Shown piece by piece: positions 25,758-35,018 of a DNA stretch of 64,000 nt (positions are counted from its first letter, which is position 1; each line of letters opens with the position of its first letter). The notes under the pieces are model-generated. The model did no database searches. It was given only the letters and a program-made list of their open reading frames with translations, and was not told where the DNA came from. Location: the NCBI GenBank assembly GCA_051967755.1, contig JBQDYD010000001.1:434001-498000 (forward strand). The letters run 5' to 3'. The position numbers and the translations under genes were made by a program. Source of the stretch: UBA1672 sp051967755. GTDB taxonomy: Bacteria; Pseudomonadota; Alphaproteobacteria; Micavibrionales; Micavibrionaceae.

Positions 25758-28091
25758 ATGGTCCTTGCAACGAATTTAGGATTTCCACGCATCGGTGACA
25801 TGCGTCAATTGAAGAAGGCTGTTGAAGCCTATTGGAAGGGGCAAAGTTCCCAAGATGATTTACTAAACACAGGGAAAGAGCTTCGCGCTCACAACTGGAA
25901 GCTTCAGCAAAATGCTGGCTTGGATCAGGTTCCGTCAAACGACTTTTCATTCTATGACCAAGTTTTGGATATGATCACAACATTGGGTCTGATCCCTGAG
26001 CGTTACAACTGGGATGGTGGTCAGGTTGATCTTGATACATATTTCGCAATGGCACGTGGCCGTCAGCAGGGCGGTGTAGACGTGACAGCGATGGAAATGA
26101 CAAAGTGGTACGACACAAACTATCACTACATTGTTCCTGAATTTGAACAAGGCATGGAGCCGAAACTATCTAACACAAAAGTGTTCGATCAGTATGAAGA
26201 AGCCAAAGCACTTGGCATTGAAACACGTCCGGTTCTTATCGGCCCTGCGACATTCGTATTTTTGGGTAAAGCACAGTTTGATGGCTTTGATCATGAAGAC
26301 ATGGTGAACAAGCTTCTTCCTGTTTATAACGAAATTCTTGCTAAGCTGGCTGAAAAAGGTGCGCAGTGGGTTCAAATCGATGAGCCTGTATTCTGTCTTG
26401 ACCTTTGCCCGATCGGACAAGGTGTTGTTAAGGCCGCTTATGAAGGTTTGCAAAAGCCTGAAGGTCTTAAGGTTCTTGTGACATCATACTTTGATACACT
26501 TCGCGGTAATGCAGATCAGTTCTATGGTTTGCCTGTAGATGCACTTCACATCGATCTGTGTCGTGGCCCGAATCAAGCCAACACAGGCGCAAATGATGCA
26601 GAAAAAGCATTGGATGAAGCCTTGGCGAAAATCGGCGATAAGACATTATCTGTTGGTATTGTTGATGGCCGTAACATCTGGAAAAACGACCTGACTAAGT
26701 CTCTTAACTTGGTTGAAAAGGCTGTTGCTAAGCTTGGCTCAGATAAAGTGTTCGTTGCAGGGTCTTCTTCATTGCTACACACACCTGTTGATCTGAACAG
26801 CGAAACACAACTTGATGATCAGCTGAAGAGCTGGATGGCATATGCCACGCAAAAAGTTGATGAGATTGCAACAATTGCAAAAGGTGCCAATGAAGGCCGT
26901 GATGCGATTGCAGCAGAAATCGAAGCCAGTGATGCCGTACAGGAAGATCGCCGTACATCAAGCCGTATCCACAATGATGCAGTGAAAGATCGTATTGCGA
27001 ACATCACACCTGAAATGACACAACGTAAATCACCATTTGCGGAGCGTCAGAAGGTTCAGCATGCTGCACTTAACCTGCCGCTATATCCGACAACAACAAT
27101 CGGATCATTCCCGCAGACACCTGATATTCGTAAGGCACGTGCTCAGTTCAAGAAGGGTGAAATCAACGAAGCGCAATATAAAGAAGCAATGGAAGCGGAA
27201 ATCCGCGCTGTTGTTGATTATCAGCACAAAGTTGACATCGATGTTCTTGTACACGGTGAGCCTGAGCGTAACGACATGGTTGAATATTTCGGTGAGCAAC
27301 TTGCAGGTTTCGCATTCTCTAAATTCGGTTGGGTACAATCATACGGTTCACGTTGCGTGAAACCACCAATCATCTTTGGTGATGTATCTCGCCCGACACC
27401 GATGACTGTTGAATGGTCAAAATACGCACAGTCACAAACTGATAAGATCATGAAGGGTATGCTTACAGGCCCGATCACGATCCTGCAGTGGTCATTCGTT
27501 CGTGACGACCAGCCAAGAAGCGTAACATCAAAGCAAATCGCTTTTGCGATCCGCGATGAAGTTGCTGATCTTGAAAAGGCCGGCATCAAGATGATCCAAA
27601 TCGACGAAGCCGCATTCCGTGAAGGTTTGCCTCTTCGTAAAGATGACTGGAAAGCATATCTTGATAATGCTGTTGAAGATTTCCGCATCACTGCATGTTG
27701 CGTGGAAGATGAAACACAGATCCACACACATATGTGTTACTCTGAATTCAATGACGTGATTGAACAAATCGCGGCTATGGATGCAGATGTGATCTCTATC
27801 GAATGTTCACGTTCTCAAATGGAATTGTTGGAAGCGTTCATCGCGTTTAAATATCCAAATGAGATCGGCCCGGGCGTTTATGACATCCACTCACCACGTG
27901 TACCAAGCGTAGATGAAATGGTAGTTTTGCTTGAAAAAGCGAAGAAAAACCTTGATGAACGCCAAATCTGGGTGAACCCGGATTGTGGTCTTAAGACACG
28001 CGGTTGGCCGGAAACAGAAGCAGCATTGAAAAACATGGTTGATGCTGCCAAGCAAATGCGCGCCAAGTCAGCGAAAAGCGAAGCGGCTTAA
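25758..28091 (+). CDS. metE: cobalamin-independent methionine synthase
   Basis: MetE transfers the methyl group of 5-methyl-THF polyglutamate to homocysteine without B12. The 777-residue protein has the two-barrel MetE layout and the zinc ligands in the HGEPERNDM neighbourhood, CYSEF (about residue 660) and NPDCGLKTRGW (about 740-750). The start is fixed by a GGAGGA site at 25748-25753, 4 bases before ATG 25758; an in-frame ATG at 25746 overlaps that site and is unlikely. Threonine is coded almost always by ACA and serine often by TCA, a bias stronger than in its neighbours, which suggests very high expression or a different origin. A strong terminator follows. Confidence 0.97.
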   Translation: MVLATNLGFPRIGDMRQLKKAVEAYWKGQSSQDDLLNTGKELRAHNWKLQQNAGLDQVPSNDFSFYDQVLDMITTLGLIPERYNWDGGQVDLDTYFAMARGRQQGGVDVTAMEMTKWYDTNYHYIVPEFEQGMEPKLSNTKVFDQYEEAKALGIETRPVLIGPATFVFLGKAQFDGFDHEDMVNKLLPVYNEILAKLAEKGAQWVQIDEPVFCLDLCPIGQGVVKAAYEGLQKPEGLKVLVTSYFDTLRGNADQFYGLPVDALHIDLCRGPNQANTGANDAEKALDEALAKIGDKTLSVGIVDGRNIWKNDLTKSLNLVEKAVAKLGSDKVFVAGSSSLLHTPVDLNSETQLDDQLKSWMAYATQKVDEIATIAKGANEGRDAIAAEIEASDAVQEDRRTSSRIHNDAVKDRIANITPEMTQRKSPFAERQKVQHAALNLPLYPTTTIGSFPQTPDIRKARAQFKKGEINEAQYKEAMEAEIRAVVDYQHKVDIDVLVHGEPERNDMVEYFGEQLAGFAFSKFGWVQSYGSRCVKPPIIFGDVSRPTPMTVEWSKYAQSQTDKIMKGMLTGPITILQWSFVRDDQPRSVTSKQIAFAIRDEVADLEKAGIKMIQIDEAAFREGLPLRKDDWKAYLDNAVEDFRITACCVEDETQIHTHMCYSEFNDVIEQIAAMDADVISIECSRSQMELLEAFIAFKYPNEIGPGVYDIHSPRVPSVDEMVVLLEKAKKNLDERQIWVNPDCGLKTRGWPETEAALKNMVDAAKQMRAKSAKSEAA

Positions 28092-28113
28092 GCTTACTTA
28101 CATATAGATATAT

Positions 28114-28148
28114 AAGCCTGCCTTATGATTAAGGCGGGCTTTTTTTTA
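28114..28148 (+). terminator. strong intrinsic terminator of metE
   Basis: A 12-bp stem (28114-28125 with 28130-28141, one G-T pair) closes a 4-base loop and is followed by eight T residues. It lies 23 bases after the metE stop. Confidence 0.92.
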
Positions 28149-28246
28149 TGAGGGGTTTTGACAGAAATTGTTCTGTATATTCTTGGAGTATTTCTTGAGT
28201 GTTATTCGTTTATGCATAAGAATATAGTTCGAGGAATCGCGCCGAC

Positions 28247-29221
28247 ATGACTTTTAAGTTAAAATCATTTTCAAAGTATATTGTAAGCATTGCTTTGCTT
28301 GCGGTCTTCCTTATGTATATGGACATTCCCGTTTTGATTGAAAAAATCAGTAGCGTGAATATGCGGTTTTTCTCTTTGGCAATTTTTCTTATTGTCGGCC
28401 AGATTCTATTTTTGAACATGCGGTGGCATAGCTTACTACAGGTTGGAAACAGAGAAATTTCATTCAAGGTGAGTAGCTTGATTAATATCTCCGGATATTT
28501 TGCCAATATTTTATTTATTACATCTGTCGGTGGGATTATTACGAAATCCGGTTTGGCTGTCAGGCATGGATTATCTGTTCTGCAAGCGGTGTTTATAACG
28601 TTTCTTGACCGTTTTATGACCTTTGCGGCCTTGGTTGTATTGAGCGCGCTCGGCTTGCCGTTTTTATATCACATTATTGATAGTACATTACTTGGTATGT
28701 TGGCGTTTAGTGTCTTTAGTATTATTGCCAGCATTCTTCTCATCCTGCTTGCCTTGCGTTCCGGGTTGTTAAGGGGGTTTATTCTGTCTTCGCGCAAGCG
28801 TTCACGCCTGATTATTCTTTTGCGCGAATATACTGAAGATTATGCTTTGATGCTAAAAGTAGGGGCATATAGTTTGATTGCGCAGATGCTTTTTATTATT
28901 AGTGTTTATGCGCTCGCGCAAGGGTTTGTAAGTGGCCAGAATGTTAATGCCGCGCAGTTCCTTGCTCTTATCCCTGTGCTCGCCTTTATTGCCAGCCTGC
29001 CGATTAGCTTTGGGGGCTGGGGCGTGCGTGAAGGGGCCTTTATTTATGGTTTATCGCTGATCGGGTTCTCGATGGAGGAGGCTTTTCTTCTCTCTGTTCA
29101 AGTTGGGCTTGTTACGTTAATCGCGCCGTTCTTCGTAGGTTTTCCTTACATGCTTCAGCCGGATTTCAGGGCGTTTCTACTGGGGAAGAAGCGTGACTTG
29201 TCGGCGCATACAGCGTCATGA
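28247..29221 (+). CDS. lysylphosphatidylglycerol synthase-type (UPF0104) membrane protein
   Basis: The 324-residue protein has about eight membrane segments. It matches the flippase-like TM domain of the LPG synthase/UPF0104 family, including the conserved RWHSLLQ segment, the FITFLDRFMTF motif and SFGGWGVREGAFIYGL near residue 255. It has no catalytic lysyltransferase domain, so it is probably a lipid or glycolipid transporter-like protein. The next gene (an O-antigen-ligase-like protein) starts with an ATGA overlap at 29218, so the two are translated together, suggesting a joint role in envelope polysaccharide or glycolipid handling. Confidence 0.88.
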   Translation: MTFKLKSFSKYIVSIALLAVFLMYMDIPVLIEKISSVNMRFFSLAIFLIVGQILFLNMRWHSLLQVGNREISFKVSSLINISGYFANILFITSVGGIITKSGLAVRHGLSVLQAVFITFLDRFMTFAALVVLSALGLPFLYHIIDSTLLGMLAFSVFSIIASILLILLALRSGLLRGFILSSRKRSRLIILLREYTEDYALMLKVGAYSLIAQMLFIISVYALAQGFVSGQNVNAAQFLALIPVLAFIASLPISFGGWGVREGAFIYGLSLIGFSMEEAFLLSVQVGLVTLIAPFFVGFPYMLQPDFRAFLLGKKRDLSAHTAS

Positions 29222-30501
29222 TTTTTTCTGCAAAAAACGACATTAAAAATTTCACACCGTTCCATTGGATTACGGTTTGTATGGCAATCGCGCTACAAGT
29301 TCAAATTACGCTATTTGCAGACGGAGCATATTTAGGTATTCGGGTTAGCCTGGCGGATATGCTTATTCCTGTCGCCGGTCTGTATGTTTTATTTTCTTTG
29401 ATTACGAAAAGATCTGTGTGGCCGCAATGGCTGATTTCTCGCATGCTGGTATGGCTTGCGATTTTAGCGGGCGTTATGACGGTTTCATTGGTTAATGGGT
29501 ATTTTGTAAACCAAGCACTTATGATGTGGGCGTTTGTGAATAAGTATGTCGGCTTTTATTTGCTTTTGTCTTATTTGCTATTGGGTGGTTGGATATTGTC
29601 CAATGCAAAAGATCGTAGGGAAATCTTGACTGTATTTACGACAGTTTTTTCAGGGTTCTTCGTGGTGACAATGCTGGTGAGTGCTGCGCTTGTTTATGCG
29701 CAGTATTTTTTTTCGTTCCCTTTATGGCTGTCTGATTATCCTTGGGATGGGTTCATGGCGAACAGAAATGCTTATGTGGTTTTGTTTGTCCTGACGTTTA
29801 TTTTTATCGTCTATGATTATGCGAAGAAAGAACATGCGTTACCTTTATGGGTGATAAATGCTTTTTGGATATGTGTCCCGATTTTTTATGTCTTTAATGA
29901 TTCCAGAACGGGGTGGATTGTCTCTGTTTTTTTGGCACTTCTTTTGTTTTCCAAGGACACATTGCATCGTTTGAAAACGGTTCTTCCGGTTGTTTGTGTC
30001 GGGGTACTCGTTGCCTATAGTTCGTATTATGTGACCACAAGCATTAATGTTTTAAATGGTTACCAAATGCAGTTCTTGCTGACACTAACGGATGGTGAAA
30101 CAGAATACCAAGGGGATCAAAAACGATATATAGCGGTAGAGGACGGGCTGGATCTTTATCATCACCATAATCCCCTGATTGGTGCCGGGCTTGGCTCGTA
30201 CAAGCCATTTCAGATTGAAAAACGTGGGGAGTATATTGATGTCATGGATTTTACCGGCTTATGGCTATTGGTGGAGACGGGTGCATTAGGTCTTGTGGTA
30301 TTTTCCGCTTTCTTTTTGATGTCGGCATGGGTGGTGTATCGACAAGGTTATATGAAGGGCGGGGTGTCAGAATATCATAAGGCGTTGTTTATCTTCTTAA
30401 TTGCATTTGCTTTTATGTCGATTTTACATGAGCTTATGTACACACGCGTATTATGGTTTGCGATGGGCTTGGCTCTTGCGAAAGCTAAGCCTTCGGCCTG
30501 A
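29218..30501 (+). CDS. O-antigen ligase/polymerase-like membrane protein
   Basis: The 427-residue protein has about 11 membrane segments and a large periplasmic loop (about 275-345) with a HHHNPLIGAGLGSYKPF motif. That loop is typical of the Wzy_C/WaaL ligase superfamily (PF04932). These enzymes join or polymerise lipid-linked sugar chains at the periplasmic face. The first ATG overlaps the stop of the upstream UPF0104 gene by 4 bases. No other O-antigen genes are next to it. Exact activity (ligase or polymerase) cannot be decided. Confidence 0.85.
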   Translation: MIFSAKNDIKNFTPFHWITVCMAIALQVQITLFADGAYLGIRVSLADMLIPVAGLYVLFSLITKRSVWPQWLISRMLVWLAILAGVMTVSLVNGYFVNQALMMWAFVNKYVGFYLLLSYLLLGGWILSNAKDRREILTVFTTVFSGFFVVTMLVSAALVYAQYFFSFPLWLSDYPWDGFMANRNAYVVLFVLTFIFIVYDYAKKEHALPLWVINAFWICVPIFYVFNDSRTGWIVSVFLALLLFSKDTLHRLKTVLPVVCVGVLVAYSSYYVTTSINVLNGYQMQFLLTLTDGETEYQGDQKRYIAVEDGLDLYHHHNPLIGAGLGSYKPFQIEKRGEYIDVMDFTGLWLLVETGALGLVVFSAFFLMSAWVVYRQGYMKGGVSEYHKALFIFLIAFAFMSILHELMYTRVLWFAMGLALAKAKPSA

Positions 30502-30561
30502 TCATTTGTATTTGTTAAGTATTTCTCTTATAACTTACGCAATAATAAGAATAATAAAGTT

Positions 30562-31389
30562 ATGAATCAGGGGCATGGCATGGCACATTTCTATTCGGCG
30601 CAGAATTCATACACCTTTCCCTATGTCATTGAAGGGGTGGCCTTTGATAATGATAACAGTCTTTATCAAGAGCCGGATAATGCCCGTGCTGTTCGCCGTC
30701 AGGGCGCGGTTGAGGCGATACAAAATCAATTCCCTGATATGGGTGACGCTGAGGCTCGTAAGATTATGGACTACAGCAAACAAAAATACGGCGGATCGCT
30801 GGAGGCTTTTGTAACAGAACATGGCGCAGACATTTCTATGCTTCGTGACGATCATTATGATTACCTCATCGCGCATACATCTGCGCAAAATGGGTTTTTT
30901 GATATGGCGCGAACGCCGCAGCGTCAATTAGAGATGCTTGATCAATCCGGGGTTAAATTGGCCATTGCAACGCATGGAAACAGGCCATGGGTGCATCATA
31001 CGCTTATTCAAAATCAACTGAATGAATACTTCTCTGATGAAACAGTTGTCACAAAGGATGATGCGGGCGGTGCGGGCAAGAATGTAAGTACGGCAATTTA
31101 TGATCTGGCATTGGATGTTTTAGGGGCGCCTGAAACAGAATATGAAGCAGAGCGCGGTATTGGCTATGCTATGGTCGAAGATGAAATGGAGAATTTAAGG
31201 CTCGCAAAGGCACGCGGTATGGCGACGATATTAATCAATAATGGGCGTTATCAACCGGAAGAAATCGCCGATTATGTAGACGTGATCGTGAATGATAATA
31301 AAGATGCAACGCGTTTAATCTTGGAGAGTAACAGCGCACAATCTAATTATGATCATGACTCTATTGCGCCTGATACGACCCCTGATTAA
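30562..31389 (+). CDS. HAD hydrolase, pyrimidine-nucleotidase-like
   Basis: The 275-residue protein has a HAD motif I in the form FDNDNSLY (both aspartates present, resembling the FDxDNTLY of SDT1-type pyrimidine nucleotidases), motif II IATHGNR, and motif III AMVEDEMENLRLAKARGM. The helical cap is long and charged. It therefore probably removes phosphate from a small molecule. ATG 30562 has no clear ribosome site, whereas ATG 30580 is preceded by AGGGG at 30569-30573, so the true start may be 18 bases later. Its C-terminal 30 residues are disordered-looking. Confidence 0.8.
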   Translation: MNQGHGMAHFYSAQNSYTFPYVIEGVAFDNDNSLYQEPDNARAVRRQGAVEAIQNQFPDMGDAEARKIMDYSKQKYGGSLEAFVTEHGADISMLRDDHYDYLIAHTSAQNGFFDMARTPQRQLEMLDQSGVKLAIATHGNRPWVHHTLIQNQLNEYFSDETVVTKDDAGGAGKNVSTAIYDLALDVLGAPETEYEAERGIGYAMVEDEMENLRLAKARGMATILINNGRYQPEEIADYVDVIVNDNKDATRLILESNSAQSNYDHDSIAPDTTPD

Positions 31390-31413
31390 TAAGGGTGTAT
31401 CAGTGGTTTTGCC

Positions 31414-32085
31414 TTAGCCAAGGCTATGGAGTGTTTCTAATACTGAATTTGAATCCGTCAGGATTGCCCCTTCTTCCCGCATATGCGCAAGCTTTTCTTC
31501 AAGTCTGGGGTCACCGCCTGCGCCGTTTTCAGTCATATCCGTCAAGACGCATACGTTAAAATCAGCCTGCAGGGCATCGAGCACGGTTTTATAGACGCAT
31601 CCGCTTGTATTAAATCCTGATACAATCAGATTTTTAATGCCTTTTTCTTCCAGCATAGCTTTGAACGGGCTGTTCTCATCATAATGCTCTAACTGGTCTT
31701 CAAACGGGGATGTCGTTGATTTTCCTGCGAAAAAATCTGTTTCTCTATCGGGCTGAACTTTATAAAAACCGCCATAGGTATCTTCATTTTCATGCGGATG
31801 GTTTCTGAAAAAGACCCATCCTGTATTTAACCCTGCGCTTTTAAATTCCGGAACTAGCGCGGCCAGATGGTCGCTTACTGCGTCTGTATCTACGTTACCA
31901 CCGCCTTGTGGGTATGATGGGTCATCAACATGCTCCGGATTATGCAGATATTCAGGGTCGGCGAAGTAACGCTGCGCATCAATAATTAAATGTGCGGTAG
32001 AACGAAGGATGTCTTCTTGATCTTTCACATGAAATTCAACTTCATCAATGCCAAAGAATTCGGCTAATGATTGTGGTTTTGACAT
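31414..32085 (-). CDS. isochorismatase-like cysteine hydrolase
   Basis: The 223-residue protein has the catalytic triad of the family. The Asp is in LIIDAQRYF, the Lys is in AGKSTTSPF and the nucleophile Cys is in SGFNTSGCVYKTVLDAL. The cis-peptide VSGFN precedes the Cys as usual. Family members cleave isochorismate, nicotinamide or N-carbamoyl compounds; the substrate cannot be told. It is convergent with the HAD gene and lies 64 bases downstream of the Hsp31-like gene on the same strand. Confidence 0.88.
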   Translation of the reverse strand: MSKPQSLAEFFGIDEVEFHVKDQEDILRSTAHLIIDAQRYFADPEYLHNPEHVDDPSYPQGGGNVDTDAVSDHLAALVPEFKSAGLNTGWVFFRNHPHENEDTYGGFYKVQPDRETDFFAGKSTTSPFEDQLEHYDENSPFKAMLEEKGIKNLIVSGFNTSGCVYKTVLDALQADFNVCVLTDMTENGAGGDPRLEEKLAHMREEGAILTDSNSVLETLHSLG

Positions 32086-32149
32086 TGTTTATGTACCCCT
32101 GACTTTTTCTGATATTAGGGGTAAGAGAATGTCTAAGTCAAATAACACT

Positions 32150-32854
32150 CTATTTCTCTGTTGAGGATTTCAGCGTTTCAATGACCAATCGTGCAACATC
32201 CGCAGATGATGGTGGATTTTGTCCTGTGATGATGTTGCCGTCTGCGATCGCCTGAGGCTGAAAATCATCAGTCTTTACAATTTTTGCGCCAAGCTCTGTT
32301 AGCTTTGTTTCAAGCAGGAATGGCACCTTTTCAGTCAGGCCAACGGCTGCTTCTTCACTGTCGGTAAAGGCACTGATTTTTTTACCCTTAATGATCGGAT
32401 CCCCATTTTGGTCGTTCACACCTACAAAAACTGCAGGGCCATGGCAGACGGCGGCCACAGGTTTGTTTTGCGCCAATGTTGTTTTGATGATGCCTGCAAG
32501 TGTTTCATTATTCGGGTAATCCCACATTGTGCCGTGACCACCGGGGAAAAATACTGCGGCATATTGCGACGGGTCGATTGTTTCTGCGGATTTTGTGCCT
32601 TTTATGGCGGCCTTCAGGGCATCATCATTCATATACCTTACAACACTGTCAGGTTTTTCTTCATCGCTAAGGCTTCGTGGATCAATTGGGACATCGCCGC
32701 CTGATACGGTGACAATCTCTACGTCATATCCTGCATCTTTAAAGGCGTAATAGGGAGTTGTCAGCTCTTCCAGCCAAACACCTGTTTGCTCATTTGATGT
32801 GCCAATGTGCCCGTGCGAGGTCACAATGATTAAGATTGTGAGGAGTTTCGTCAT
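32150..32854 (-). CDS. DJ-1/PfpI family protein, Hsp31-like
   Basis: The 234-residue protein has the class I glutamine amidotransferase-like fold of DJ-1/PfpI proteins. The nucleophile cysteine is in AAVCHGPAVFVGV, with histidine next to it. An early Glu in GVWLEELTTPYYAF fits the Hsp31 triad. Hsp31-type proteins act as glyoxalase III or as protein and DNA deglycases and holdases in known bacteria. The first residues are hydrophobic (KLLTILIIVTS) but this is the core strand, not a clear signal peptide. Confidence 0.9.
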   Translation of the reverse strand: MTKLLTILIIVTSHGHIGTSNEQTGVWLEELTTPYYAFKDAGYDVEIVTVSGGDVPIDPRSLSDEEKPDSVVRYMNDDALKAAIKGTKSAETIDPSQYAAVFFPGGHGTMWDYPNNETLAGIIKTTLAQNKPVAAVCHGPAVFVGVNDQNGDPIIKGKKISAFTDSEEAAVGLTEKVPFLLETKLTELGAKIVKTDDFQPQAIADGNIITGQNPPSSADVARLVIETLKSSTEK

Positions 32855-32895
32855 AATGATTTCCCTATCAGTAAAATGTCAGGAGATCATATCAA

Positions 32896-34182
32896 CTAGG
32901 CAGATTTCTTCAAGATCGCAGTAAAGAACCCGTCAGTTTCATGGCGCAGCGGGCTGAGGCGCATAAACGGACTGCCTAAATTTCGCGTCGGCTCAATCGG
33001 TTCAATGCGGAACTCAGGGTGGTTTTTCAGAAATGTTTCTACCTGTGCTTCATTTTCCTCTTCGAATAAAGAGCATGTTGCGTAGACAAGCTTCCCGCCC
33101 GGTTTTACACATTTGGCGGCGCGATCAATAATCTCGGCCTGTATTTCGGTGAGTTCCTCTAGTGAGGGGCCGAATTTCTGCCAGCGCGTATCGGGGTTGC
33201 GGCGCCATGTGCCGCTTCCGCTGCATGGGACATCGGTCAGAACAATATCGAATTTTTCTTTTTGACGTTTCAGCCATTTTTTGTGGCGCTCATCAGATAG
33301 GGCGCGAACCTCGATAATATCTGCCAGTCCGGCCTTTTTGTATCGCTTACGGCCGTTTTCTAGGCGTTTCTCATCGGTGTCCATGGCGACAATTCGGCCC
33401 TTACGCTCCATCGCGGCGGCCAAGGCGAGCGTCTTTCCGCCTGCCCCTGCGCAATAATCCAAAACCTGCATGCCGGGTTTCGCCCCGCATAACCATGCGA
33501 TTAACTGCGATCCTTCATCTTGGATCTCAATCCATCCTTTTTTAAAGGCTTTGGTATGGGATAAAAACGCCTTATCATCGCATCGCAGCGCCCATGGGCA
33601 AAGTGCCCCTTCTGTAACGGGAATGCCGTCTTTATCAAGGGATTTGATGACGTTTTCTTTTTCCGCCTGAAAGCTGTTCACACGTAAATCCAGTGTAGCA
33701 GGCTTCATCATAGCCTGCATTTCTTCTTGGAATTTCTCACCGAATAATTTTTTTAACGTATCTTCGTATTCCGGCGGGCATTCGGCGCGCACGGCATCGG
33801 GCATGTCTTTGCGCTCTAATGGCTGCCCGTATAATTTCGCAGCGAAAGCGTGTTCATCTTCATTCAGGGAATCCGGCGCGTATTGCGATCCGTCAAACAG
33901 GTCGTTCACGCGTTTCTCATCTGCACCTTCGCCCAAGACTGTCCAAGCAATCACGCGGTTGCGCGATGTGTCCTCGGTGTTGGTTTTCTCCAGCCACCAA
34001 CTAAGGCGGGCATGGGCGCGCGTGATGTCATATACGCGTTCGGCTACGTTTCTGCGATCTTTCGATCCGATGTAACGGCGTGTACGCATATAATCACCGA
34101 CACATTTGTTCAGTGGCACACGTGCTCTGTGTGAACTGTCTAGGATTTCAACGGTGGCTTTAATTCTTGATGCAGGTTTCAT
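32896..34182 (-). CDS. RsmB/NOP-family RNA cytosine-5 methyltransferase
   Basis: The 428-residue protein has the N-terminal helical region of the NusB/RsmB type and then a SAM-dependent methyltransferase domain. The SAM motif is DYCAGAGGKTLAL, motif IV is DVPCSGSGTWRRNPD and motif VI is YATCSLFEEENE; the two cysteines are the catalytic pair. It is likely to make m5C in 16S rRNA. In other alphaproteobacteria a gene of this type lies near guaB and guaA. Here it is 1.3 kb from guaB, with TauE and a repeat protein between. Its start ATG is 34182. Confidence 0.9.
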   Translation of the reverse strand: MKPASRIKATVEILDSSHRARVPLNKCVGDYMRTRRYIGSKDRRNVAERVYDITRAHARLSWWLEKTNTEDTSRNRVIAWTVLGEGADEKRVNDLFDGSQYAPDSLNEDEHAFAAKLYGQPLERKDMPDAVRAECPPEYEDTLKKLFGEKFQEEMQAMMKPATLDLRVNSFQAEKENVIKSLDKDGIPVTEGALCPWALRCDDKAFLSHTKAFKKGWIEIQDEGSQLIAWLCGAKPGMQVLDYCAGAGGKTLALAAAMERKGRIVAMDTDEKRLENGRKRYKKAGLADIIEVRALSDERHKKWLKRQKEKFDIVLTDVPCSGSGTWRRNPDTRWQKFGPSLEELTEIQAEIIDRAAKCVKPGGKLVYATCSLFEEENEAQVETFLKNHPEFRIEPIEPTRNLGSPFMRLSPLRHETDGFFTAILKKSA

Positions 34183-34210
34183 AGCCGAAACTCTTATAGG
34201 AAAAAGGGGG

Positions 34211-34933
34211 TTATAGCAATATTTTAACGATTAAAAGCAATGCAGAGCAAGCAAGGAGAATTTCAACGGCGCTAAAGAATTTCTCTTGCGGGATTTTGCG
34301 ATGCAGCTTTTGTCCCGCATAAAGCGCCAAAAGAAAGCCCGGATATGCATACATGCCCGTCAGGAATAAATCCCATGACATGAGGCCTGTGCCAATAACC
34401 CCGAACGCGCGCGGGATGTTAGACAGCATAAGAACGGCGATAATAGAGGCACGGAACGCAGACGATAAAGTTGCTTTGTCTTTGAGGTAAAGAATAAAGG
34501 CCGGGCCACCCCCGCCAATCATGGCGTTTAGCATTCCGCCTAAAAAGCCCGCCAGATGCGCATCACCCCATTTAATTAATTTTCCGAGGGGGTCGAACTT
34601 TGTGTGTTTGCGTGCCAGATGCAGAACGATATAGGTTGCGAGAATGCCTCGCATGACGTCACTGTGCAAGTAATTAAGTAAAGCAATTCCTAAAACAACG
34701 CCGATTACCATAGAGGGCATCATTTTGAAAATTGCGGGCCAGTTAATGTCCCTGAAAGTTGAGAATATCAATAAGCCCATTGAAAATTGATAGATCATCA
34801 CCATCGACACAACATCCTGAACAGGCATAAAAAGACTGAGGAGCGGAATACAGATAAGGCCACCGCCAAAGCCGAGCAGGCTCTGTGCGAAAAAGGCGAA
34901 GGTAACAATGATTATAATCGATAGAGTAAGCAA
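34211..34933 (-). CDS. TauE/SafE-family membrane transporter
   Basis: The 240-residue protein has about seven membrane segments and the TauE/SafE features: LLGFGGGLICIPLLSLF in the first segment and GGMLNAMIGGGGPAFILYL in the second repeat. Such proteins export sulfite, sulfoacetate or other organosulfur or inorganic anions. No sulfonate gene is next to it, so the substrate is open. It sits 28 bases upstream of the RsmB gene and may share its transcript. Confidence 0.88.
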   Translation of the reverse strand: MLTLSIIIIVTFAFFAQSLLGFGGGLICIPLLSLFMPVQDVVSMVMIYQFSMGLLIFSTFRDINWPAIFKMMPSMVIGVVLGIALLNYLHSDVMRGILATYIVLHLARKHTKFDPLGKLIKWGDAHLAGFLGGMLNAMIGGGGPAFILYLKDKATLSSAFRASIIAVLMLSNIPRAFGVIGTGLMSWDLFLTGMYAYPGFLLALYAGQKLHRKIPQEKFFSAVEILLACSALLLIVKILL

Positions 34934-34965
34934 AATGAGGTGTCTTTAGGTTTATTGAATTAAAA

Positions 34966-34995
34966 AACCCGACGTTAGCATCGTGACGTCGGGTT
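34966..34995 (-). terminator. terminator of the His/Asp/Glu repeat gene
   Basis: A perfect 10-bp stem (34966-34975 with 34986-34995) and a 10-base loop is followed on the minus strand by a run of six T. It separates the gene ending at 35019 from tauE. Confidence 0.85.
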
Positions 34996-35018
34996 CGATA
35001 TTTAGATGAAAGTACTAA

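Noticed and set aside
25756..28066. Several long ORFs on the minus strand and in other frames across metE
   Set aside because: They follow from codon bias in the strongly conserved metE gene and have no ribosome sites or recognisable proteins.
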